Translations under genes and position numbers: made by a program | Shown: positions 1 to 5,172 of the stretch, in pieces | Layout: every line of letters starts with the position of its first letter | Numbering within the stretch: the first letter of the stretch is position 1 | Assembly (NCBI GenBank): GCA_028713875.1 | Contig: JAQTNM010000110.1 | Coordinates: forward strand, 1 to 5,502 | Direction: 5' to 3' | Length of the DNA: 5,502 nucleotides | Source: Candidatus Omnitrophota bacterium | Lineage (GTDB): Bacteria > Omnitrophota > Gorgyraeia > Gygaellales > Profunditerraquicolaceae | Notes under the pieces: model-generated | Databases searched by the model: none | Seen by the model: only the letters and a program-made list of their open reading frames with translations | Told to the model about the DNA's origin: nothing

Positions 1-256
1 TGCGGCAGATCCTGTCCGCCAATTTCAATACCGTCTCAACCGGCGTAGCCAGGATCACAAGATCTGCCTGCGCAATTGAACGCAGGTCCTGCGACCCCTT
101 GTCGATTATGTGCTTCCTTCTGGCCAGGATCAGATTATTTTTATGGCGGCTGACGCCGATAACCTCCCCGGCCAATCCTTTTTCTTTGACAGCCATGGCG
201 ATAGAGCCGCCGATCAGGCCTGTTCCTACAATAGCTATTTTCTTAAAAAGCCTCAT
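1..256 (-). CDS. tyrA: Prephenate dehydrogenase, N-terminal part (cut by window edge)
   Basis: Reading the minus strand from the ATG at 256 gives 85 residues, open to the window edge, beginning MRLFKKIAIVGTGLIGGS. The Rossmann nucleotide-binding motif GTGLIG lies at residues 11-16, and the ATPVE stretch at about 70-74 is typical of the TyrA family. TyrA oxidatively decarboxylates prephenate to 4-hydroxyphenylpyruvate with NAD(P)+, in the cytoplasm, on the way to tyrosine. The protein starts directly with the nucleotide-binding domain, so no chorismate mutase domain is fused at the N-terminus, unlike the enterobacterial T-protein. The start overlaps the aroF stop by one base (TAATG), with a purine-rich AGGAAGAGAG just upstream, which supports this start and translational coupling. 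The catalytic C-terminal domain and any ACT domain lie outside the window, so prephenate versus arogenate preference cannot be judged. The other possibility is another 3-hydroxyacid-type dehydrogenase, but the neighbours favour TyrA. Confidence 0.93.
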   Translation of the reverse strand, partial: MRLFKKIAIVGTGLIGGSIAMAVKEKGLAGEVIGVSRHKNNLILARRKHIIDKGSQDLRSIAQADLVILATPVETVLKLADRICR

Positions 257-1272
257 TAAATCTCTCTTCCTATAGCCTGGGCTATTTTTTTCAATTCGTT
301 CATCAGGGAAACGAAATTGGCAGGCAGCAGCGACTGCGCGCCGTCGGAAAGAGCCTCTTCCGGGCGCGTATGCACCTCAATGATCAGGCCGTCGCAGCCG
401 GATGCAACAGCTGCTTTTGCCAGAGGGCTGACCAACCCCCATTTACCCGCGGCGTGGCTGGGGTCAACTATTATAGGCAAATGTGAAAGCTGCTTTACTG
501 CCGGGACCGCGCTGATATCGAGGGTATTGCGCGTATAATCCTCAAAAGTCCTTATGCCGCGTTCGCATAGCACTACGTTAAAATTTCCGCCGGCCAGGAT
601 ATATTCCGCCGACATCAGCAATTCCTTGATAGTCGAGGATAGCCCGCGCTTTAGCAAAACCGGCTTCTTTATCATGCCTACTTCTTTCAGGAGATTAAAA
701 TTCTGCATGTTGCGCGCCCCTATCTGAAAAACATCCACATACCTGGCCACCAGTTCAACGTCCCGGGTATCCATCACCTCGGTAACGGTAACTAGGCCCA
801 GCTTATCCCCGACTTCCTTTAAATATTTCAGGCCTTCCTCACCCAGCCCCTGAAAACTATAAGGAGAAGTGCGCGGCTTGAATGCCCCTCCGCGCAAGAC
901 TTTAACGCCTGCCTCCTTTATCTGTCTGGCTATCTCATGCAGGGTATCCACGTTCTCAACCGCGCAAGGCCCGGCGATAGCCACAATCTTCTTGCCGCCC
1001 ACCTTGACACCTTTGCCGAAATCAATAACAGAGTCCTCTCTCCGGAATTCCCGGGAAACCAGTTTGTAGGGTGCCAAAACCGGCATAACTTTCTCCACCC
1101 CGGGAAACACTTCCAGAGGGGTAACGCGCAAGACATCTTCCGGGCCGATGAGGCCGATTATGGTGCGCTCTGTCCCTTTTGACACCATAGGCTTCAAACC
1201 CAGTTTCTGGACTTTCTCGATAATATGATCTATCTGCGCCTGGGTTGCATCAGGTTTCAAGACTACTATCAT
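256..1272 (-). CDS. aroF: 3-deoxy-7-phosphoheptulonate (DAHP) synthase, class Ibeta with N-terminal regulatory domain
   Basis: This 338-residue protein catalyses the first shikimate-pathway step: phosphoenolpyruvate plus erythrose 4-phosphate gives DAHP. Residues 1 to about 70 form a small ferredoxin-like domain (MIVVLKPDAT at the start), as in the Thermotoga maritima enzyme, and about 85-338 form the TIM barrel. Visible active-site features are GPCAVE (101-106), KPRTSPYSFQG (132-142), KRG (208-210), DPSHAAGK (270-277) and EVHTRPEEALSDG (299-311). The expected metal ligands are Cys103, His273, Glu299 and Asp310, one position off my recollection of the Thermotoga numbering. The ferredoxin-like domain is known in that enzyme to mediate Tyr/Phe feedback inhibition, so similar control is inferred here. 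No chorismate mutase domain is fused, unlike the Bacillus enzyme. The ATG at 1272 has a strong AGGAGGAG ribosome site. It lies 9 bases after hisC and overlaps tyrA by one base. The sugar-related KDO8P synthase is excluded by the N-terminal domain and context. Confidence 0.96.
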   Translation of the reverse strand: MIVVLKPDATQAQIDHIIEKVQKLGLKPMVSKGTERTIIGLIGPEDVLRVTPLEVFPGVEKVMPVLAPYKLVSREFRREDSVIDFGKGVKVGGKKIVAIAGPCAVENVDTLHEIARQIKEAGVKVLRGGAFKPRTSPYSFQGLGEEGLKYLKEVGDKLGLVTVTEVMDTRDVELVARYVDVFQIGARNMQNFNLLKEVGMIKKPVLLKRGLSSTIKELLMSAEYILAGGNFNVVLCERGIRTFEDYTRNTLDISAVPAVKQLSHLPIIVDPSHAAGKWGLVSPLAKAAVASGCDGLIIEVHTRPEEALSDGAQSLLPANFVSLMNELKKIAQAIGREI

Positions 1273-1275
1273 AAT

Positions 1276-1283
1276 CTCCTCCT
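1276..1283 (-). promoter_or_regulatory. Strong Shine-Dalgarno site of aroF, overlapping the hisC stop
   Basis: The minus strand reads TATAGGAGGAGATTATG. AGGAGG ends five bases before the aroF ATG at 1272, a near-perfect anti-SD complement and the strongest one seen in the window. The hisC stop codon TAG (1284-1282) supplies its first bases, so ribosomes terminating on hisC sit directly on the aroF initiation site. This fixes the aroF start and suggests efficient re-initiation. Confidence 0.85.
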
Positions 1284-2361
1284 ATAGGATTTTCTTCAGC
1301 ACCTTTATGAAGCGCTCATTCTCCTGTTTTGTTCCGATGGTAACGCGGATAAAATTCTTTAATCCGTATTGCTTCATATCCCTCACGATAACCCCGTATT
1401 TAAGCATCTCTTTAAATACGCCTAAGCCGTCCCTGCCGGTATCGATGAGTATAAAATTAGCTACTGTAGGCACATAAGCTATCCCCATCCGCTGCAGGCA
1501 TTCATAGAGGTATTTTTTACCCTCAAATATAACCTGCCTGCTCTTGAGTAAAAACTTCTTGTCATCCAATGCCGCGGTTGCTGCTGCCTGGGCCAGGGAA
1601 TTGACATTAAAAGGCTGGCGTACGCGTTCCATAAAGGAAACTAATTCCGGCTGGGCTACTGAGTAGCCTATCCTCAATCCGGCTAATCCGTACGCCTTGG
1701 AAAAGGTCCGCATAAGGATGACATTACGCTTAGCCACATAAGCCAGGCTGTTCGGAAAGTCATCTACGTCAATGAACGTATTATAGGCTTCATCCAAAAC
1801 CAGCAATACGTCCTGAGGCAGGCTGAGCATAAAATCTTCCAATTCATACCTGCTCACATAGGTGCCGGTAGGATTGTTCGGGTTTGAGATGAATATCAAT
1901 TTGGTCTTTTTATCTATTCTTTTCTCGATCGCCTCCAGGTCATATTTAAAATATTTGAGCGGGACCTCAACCAGCTTGCGGTTATTAACGCGGGATATGA
2001 TCTCGTATTCCAAAAAGGTTACGTCTGCGGTAATGATATTCTCATCGTCTTCCACGAAAGTCTTGATGATAATATCGATGATCTCATCCGAACCGTTGCC
2101 CAGTATGATCCCCGCGGGGCTGGTATTCAGGTGTTTAGCCAGGCTCTTCTTTAAATAAAAACCGCTGGTGTCCGGGTAACGGTTAATATCCGCAAGGACT
2201 TTTTTAATAGCGGCCTGGGCAAGGCCCGAGGCCCCCAGCGGGTTCTCGTTAGAAGCCAGTTTTATGACTTTTTTCAGGCCCAGCTGGCGCCTGGTCTCTT
2301 CAATAGGCTTGCCTGCCACGTACGGGGTAACATCCAATATATTCTTTCTAACCAAAGACAT
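1282..2361 (-). CDS. hisC: HisC-family PLP aminotransferase (histidinol-phosphate / aromatic aminotransferase)
   Basis: This is a 359-residue fold-type I, PLP-dependent aminotransferase of normal length for HisC. Visible motifs are LASNENPLG (35-43), RYPD (61-64), the cofactor-binding GNGSDE (88-93), NPNNPTG (160-166), VLDEAY (188-193) and the Schiff-base lysine Lys222 in TFSKAYGLAGLRIGY. Substrate-carboxylate and phosphate-binding arginines are likely among Arg230, Arg327 and Arg339 (FIRVTIGT). HisC converts imidazole-acetol phosphate and glutamate to histidinol phosphate. Many HisC enzymes also transaminate phenylpyruvate and 4-hydroxyphenylpyruvate, and hisC lies beside tyrA in Bacillus subtilis. 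Here it sits between pheA and aroF with no other his gene in view, so an aromatic aminotransferase role, alone or in addition, is inferred. The sequence cannot separate the two. The ATG at 2361 follows pheA by 20 bases with an AAGGA about ten bases upstream. It ends inside the aroF ribosome site. Confidence 0.92.
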   Translation of the reverse strand: MSLVRKNILDVTPYVAGKPIEETRRQLGLKKVIKLASNENPLGASGLAQAAIKKVLADINRYPDTSGFYLKKSLAKHLNTSPAGIILGNGSDEIIDIIIKTFVEDDENIITADVTFLEYEIISRVNNRKLVEVPLKYFKYDLEAIEKRIDKKTKLIFISNPNNPTGTYVSRYELEDFMLSLPQDVLLVLDEAYNTFIDVDDFPNSLAYVAKRNVILMRTFSKAYGLAGLRIGYSVAQPELVSFMERVRQPFNVNSLAQAAATAALDDKKFLLKSRQVIFEGKKYLYECLQRMGIAYVPTVANFILIDTGRDGLGVFKEMLKYGVIVRDMKQYGLKNFIRVTIGTKQENERFIKVLKKIL

Positions 2362-2381
2362 CTCGTATTTTTCCTTTTATG

Positions 2382-3443
2382 TTATGCGCCGACGGGGTAA
2401 GACCCCAGTATCTTCAGAAAATTGCACTTCTCCTCTAATTCAGCAAGGGCCTTTTTTACCTTACGGTTATTGCGATGACCCTCCAGGTCAACGAAGAAGT
2501 AATAGTCCCAGGCTTTTTTCTTAGAGGGACGCGATTCTATTTTAGTCAGATTTATCCCGTATTTCTTAAAAGGCAGAAGCATATCATGCAGCGCGCCGAC
2601 CCTGTCCCTGACCGAGAACATAATAGAGGTCCTGTCGCATCCGGTGGGGTTTACGTCGGAGGCGCCGATGACCATAAACCGCGTTATATTATTAGCTGAA
2701 TCCTCGATATCTGCGGCAATAATTTTGAGCTTATATATCTTTGCCGCCAGTGTCGAGGCGATACAGGCGCTGTATTTCTGACTGCTTGCGATCTGTGCCG
2801 CCCTGGTTGTACTGGATACCTCGATCAATTCTGCCTGAGGCAGATTATTCTGTAGCCAGATCCGGCACTGGCCGAAAACATTGGGGTTGGAATAGACGCG
2901 CTTTATCTGATCCTGACTGCAATTCGCCAGCAGATTATGCGCCACATCCAGTATAACCTGGGCGCATATTTTTAAGTCCGAGTCCATGAACATGTCCAGG
3001 GTATGGTTTATCACGCCCTCTATGGAGTTTTCTATCGGCACTACTCCGTAATCGGCATTTCCCTTTTCCACCTCCAGAAAGACATCGCTTATGTTGTCGC
3101 AAGGCGTATAAACAACCTGGGAGCCAAACCTTTTCAAAGCCGCCAGGTGCGTGAAAGTAGCCTGGGGCCCAAGATAAGCTATATTTAAAGGGGCATTGAT
3201 CGCCAGACTCGAAGACATAATCTCGCGATATATGGCTTCTAACGCTGCGGCATTCAGCGGGCCTTTGCTGGTTTTTCCTATTTTTCTTAAAACCTCTCTT
3301 TCTCTATCCGGAGAATAGATGCTCTTACCGGATTTCTGCTTAACCTTGGCGATATCCATGGATACCCTTGCCCGGCTATTTAAAAGCTGAATTATTTTTT
3401 TGTCCAGGCTGTCAATCCTGAGGCGGAGTTTTGCTATATCCAT
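2382..3443 (-). CDS. pheA: Bifunctional chorismate mutase / prephenate dehydratase (P-protein)
   Basis: This 353-residue protein has three domains. Residues 1 to about 83 are an AroQ-type chorismate mutase; Arg7, Arg24, Lys35, Arg47 and Glu48 align with E. coli active-site Arg11, Arg28, Lys39, Arg51 and Glu52, while Ser44 replaces Asp48. Residues about 86-262 are prephenate dehydratase, with YLGPQATFTHLAA (90-102), VPIENSIEGVINHTLD (135-150) and the catalytic Thr-Arg-Phe at 254-256. Residues about 272-353 are an ACT domain with the phenylalanine-binding GALH (283-286) and ESRP (303-306) motifs, so feedback inhibition by phenylalanine is expected. The protein turns chorismate into prephenate and then phenylpyruvate, in the cytoplasm. 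A GTG at 3446 would add one residue, but the ATG at 3443 is chosen because AGAGGAG lies seven bases upstream of it. The first 32 bases overlap the end of scpB in another frame. The mutase domain needs this N-terminus, so the overlap is real. Confidence 0.96.
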   Translation of the reverse strand: MDIAKLRLRIDSLDKKIIQLLNSRARVSMDIAKVKQKSGKSIYSPDREREVLRKIGKTSKGPLNAAALEAIYREIMSSSLAINAPLNIAYLGPQATFTHLAALKRFGSQVVYTPCDNISDVFLEVEKGNADYGVVPIENSIEGVINHTLDMFMDSDLKICAQVILDVAHNLLANCSQDQIKRVYSNPNVFGQCRIWLQNNLPQAELIEVSSTTRAAQIASSQKYSACIASTLAAKIYKLKIIAADIEDSANNITRFMVIGASDVNPTGCDRTSIMFSVRDRVGALHDMLLPFKKYGINLTKIESRPSKKKAWDYYFFVDLEGHRNNRKVKKALAELEEKCNFLKILGSYPVGA

Positions 3444-4068
3444 CACTCTTCTCCTCTGTGCCGGAAACCGAAACGGTCTCCTCTTTTTGTGCGGGCCCCT
3501 GCATAGCAGTCTCTGCTTGGGCAGGCTGTTCTGTCTTTTCTTCGATAATCTTGGCTAAATTCTCGATCCTGGGCAATTCTTCAAGCGACCTTAATCCGAA
3601 ATGTTCCAGGAACTGCCGCGTTGTGCCGAATACGAAAGGCCTGCCCGGAGCCTTTTTCCTGCCGACGATACGGATAAGCCCCTTATCCGTAAGGCTCTCC
3701 ACAACCCCGTCAATATTGACGCTGCGCAATGACTCTATTTCAAATTTAGTCACCGGCTGCTTATAAGCAATTATTGCCAGCGTCTCAAGGGCCGGCTTTG
3801 AGAGCCGCTCTATCTTACGCTGCTTATAGAGTTTTTTGAGAAAGACGGCAAAGTCCGCAGAGGTGACCATCTGGAATCCCCCGGCCACCTCAATTATGCG
3901 TATCCCCCGGCTGTTATCCTCGTATTCTTTTTTCAAGTCCTCAATGATCATACGGATATCCGCCGGATCCAAGTTATCCAGGACCTTCCTTATCTGCTCA
4001 ATGAGTAAAGGTTTTTCGCTTGAAAAAAGTAATGCCTCGATGACAGAACGGTTATTATCCTGTATCAT
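3412..4068 (-). CDS. scpB: Segregation and condensation protein B (ScpB)
   Basis: This 218-residue protein is the ScpB (kite) subunit of the bacterial Smc-ScpAB condensin, a dimer that binds the kleisin ScpA and supports chromosome compaction and segregation. Two winged-helix domains are expected at about 5-82 and 88-160. The family signatures are clear: LSKPALETLAIIAYKQPVT (89-107), RSVNIDGVVESL (115-126), GLIRIVGRKKAPGRP (130-144), FGTT (147-150) and FLEHFGL (153-159). Residues from about 175 to the end form a hydrophilic Glu/Gln/Ser/Pro-rich tail that is probably disordered. The start at 4068 overlaps the ruvA stop by four bases (ATGA), with a weak AGAAG about eight bases upstream, suggesting coupling. 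The 3' end overlaps pheA by 32 bases. The partner gene scpA, commonly just upstream of scpB, is not here; ruvA is in that place. No enzymatic activity is expected. Confidence 0.95.
   Translation of the reverse strand: MIQDNNRSVIEALLFSSEKPLLIEQIRKVLDNLDPADIRMIIEDLKKEYEDNSRGIRIIEVAGGFQMVTSADFAVFLKKLYKQRKIERLSKPALETLAIIAYKQPVTKFEIESLRSVNIDGVVESLTDKGLIRIVGRKKAPGRPFVFGTTRQFLEHFGLRSLEELPRIENLAKIIEEKTEQPAQAETAMQGPAQKEETVSVSGTEEKSDGYSKTPPQD
3451..3457 (-). promoter_or_regulatory. Shine-Dalgarno site of pheA inside the scpB coding region
   Basis: The minus strand reads AGAGGAG, then seven bases, then ATG at 3443. The in-frame GTG at 3446 has only four bases of spacing, so the ATG is the better start. 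The site encodes Glu-Glu of the ScpB tail, which means ribosomes still translating scpB must pass over it. Confidence 0.75.
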
Positions 4069-4691
4069 TTTAATTTCTTCTGTTTATATACTTCGTTTAA
4101 CAACTCTTCGGTGGTCTCCAAATGCGGATTTCTTTCCAATGCCTTTTTAATCATTACCAAGGCTTCGTTCTTTTTGTATTCCAGCTGCGTAAGCACGGCT
4201 AACGCCTCTTCTTCTATATCGCTGGTTTTATCGCCCTGAGACTCCGGGCTGCCGTCCTGGATCAGGCCGAATTTGCCGACCTTGTTCTGGAGCTTGGCGA
4301 TGATCTCTCTTGCCCTCTGCTGGCCTATGCCGGGCAAAGAACGCAGGAATTCTACGTCAGATTCATCAATGGCTTTGGCAATCTCAGAGATCGGCTTATT
4401 CAATGCCTTTAATGCGGCCCTGGGCCCTATACCGGAGACGGTGATAAATATCTCAAAAAACTCTTTTTCAATATCGTTTAAAAAACCTATCAATACCGGG
4501 GTGCTCCTTGAAGGCTCCACCTGTAAATAATGATAAGTAATCAGGCTGATCACGCCGTCTGTCGGGATATTCTTTTCAAGGCGCTGCATAACCGCTGCCG
4601 GCACAAGCACCTCATAGGATATACCCCCTATATCAATATTTAAGTAATTATTCCCTTTTTCGGTTATTTTGCCGCAAATACGCGTGATCAT
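4065..4691 (-). CDS. ruvA: Holliday junction branch migration complex subunit RuvA
   Basis: This 208-residue protein has the usual RuvA length and layout. An OB-fold domain occupies about 1-65 (MITRICGKI start, IGGISYEVLVP at 21-31). A helix-hairpin-helix domain at about 70-140 has its two DNA-backbone motifs VSGIGPRAALKAL (85-97) and LPGIGQQRAREII (119-131). A flexible linker at about 143-157 leads to domain III (about 158-208), the known RuvB-contacting part. RuvA tetramers bind four-way junctions and load the RuvB motor for branch migration. The loop that carries the acidic pin (Glu55-Asp56) in E. coli is here about 57-66, two residues longer, with Glu59 its only acidic residue. The ATG at 4691 overlaps the ruvC stop as ATGA. 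No clear Shine-Dalgarno precedes it, so expression probably depends on coupling to ruvC. ruvB does not follow; scpB does. Confidence 0.96.
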   Translation of the reverse strand: MITRICGKITEKGNNYLNIDIGGISYEVLVPAAVMQRLEKNIPTDGVISLITYHYLQVEPSRSTPVLIGFLNDIEKEFFEIFITVSGIGPRAALKALNKPISEIAKAIDESDVEFLRSLPGIGQQRAREIIAKLQNKVGKFGLIQDGSPESQGDKTSDIEEEALAVLTQLEYKKNEALVMIKKALERNPHLETTEELLNEVYKQKKLK

Positions 4692-5170
4692 ATCTTGGCC
4701 ATTATAATGTAACTGTGAGCGATGGCTAAAGCCAGGGCATCGGTCACGTCAAGGTACCTGGGAGTATTTTTCAGGCCGAGAATATCGCAAACCATCCCCT
4801 GAACCTGGGACTTAGAAGCCAGGCCCATGCCTACGACTGCCTTCTTCATCCTAGTGGCTGAGTATTCAGCCAGCGGAATATTTTTCTGCGCGCAGGCCAG
4901 GCATATTACGCCCCTGGCCTGACCTAAAATGTAAGCTGTAGTGGGATGGCGGTAATGCGCGTATAGCTTTTCCAGTACCATGATCTCAGAGCGCGTATCG
5001 CTTATCAACGCGCTTACTGCCTGGTATATCTTATTCAACCGCGCCGTAATTTTATCAGAGGCTTCGGTCTTGATTATTCCGGCTTCAAGCAGGCAAAGGC
5101 CTTTTTTATTAAAGTCAATTACGCCGTAACCCGTAACCGTCAAAGCCGGATCTATACCCAGTATCCTCAT
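4688..5170 (-). CDS. ruvC: Crossover junction endodeoxyribonuclease RuvC
   Basis: This 160-residue protein is an RNase H-fold resolvase of typical length. RuvC dimers nick two opposite strands of Holliday junctions in a Mg2+-dependent way, working with RuvAB in the nucleoid. All four expected acidic catalytic residues are present: Asp7 in ILGIDPALTVTGYG, Glu67 in VLEKLY, and Asp141 and Asp144 in DVTDALALAIAH. LGQARG (82-87) is also a family signature. Tyr70 is near the aromatic residue that in E. coli (Phe69) stacks on DNA bases, and the YRHPTT segment at 73-78 makes this loop one residue longer than in E. coli by my alignment. The ATG at 5170 lies two bases after the yebC stop; upstream there is no strong ribosome site, only purine-rich sequence in the end of yebC. 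The stop overlaps the ruvA start by four bases. The gene appears intact. Confidence 0.96.
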   Translation of the reverse strand: MRILGIDPALTVTGYGVIDFNKKGLCLLEAGIIKTEASDKITARLNKIYQAVSALISDTRSEIMVLEKLYAHYRHPTTAYILGQARGVICLACAQKNIPLAEYSATRMKKAVVGMGLASKSQVQGMVCDILGLKNTPRYLDVTDALALAIAHSYIIMAKI

Positions 5171-5172
5171 CT

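Noticed and set aside
272..291. Inverted repeat ATAGCC-TG-GGCTAT followed by seven T on the plus strand, resembling an intrinsic terminator.
   Set aside because: The usable stem is about five base pairs, mostly A-T. It lies inside the aroF 3' coding end (codons for Lys-Lys-Ile-Ala-Gln-Ala-Ile), and it would act only on antisense transcription. No plus-strand gene precedes it.
930..1136. 68-residue minus-strand frame inside aroF, which could suggest a frameshift.
   Set aside because: The main aroF frame is uninterrupted through the same region with all expected motifs, so this is an out-of-frame shadow.
1862..2158. 98-residue open frame on the plus strand inside hisC.
   Set aside because: It lies wholly antisense to a clear aminotransferase, its composition mirrors the complementary codons, and no recognisable protein motif is present.
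2362..2381. The longest gene-free gap, considered as a promoter, leader peptide or regulatory site before hisC.
   Set aside because: Only 20 bases, A-rich, with an AAGGA that suffices as a ribosome site; no room for -35/-10 elements or a structured leader.
2394..2406. Short perfect inverted repeat GGGGT-AAG-ACCCC near the end of pheA.
   Set aside because: Five base pairs, no following U-run in the direction of transcription, and fully explained by the Leu-Gly-Ser-Tyr-Pro-Val codons of PheA. Too weak to call an attenuator or terminator.
3444..3446. GTG one codon upstream as the pheA start.
   Set aside because: Spacing from AGAGGAG is only four bases versus seven for the ATG at 3443, and ATG is the more usual initiator. 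The difference is one residue.
3431..3766. 111-residue open frame on the plus strand across scpB.
   Set aside because: Antisense to well-conserved ScpB signatures, with Ser/Leu-rich composition typical of reverse-complement reading; no family recognised.
3836..4150. 104-residue open frame on the plus strand spanning the scpB/ruvA junction.
   Set aside because: Antisense to two conserved genes and without its own domain signature; a shadow frame.
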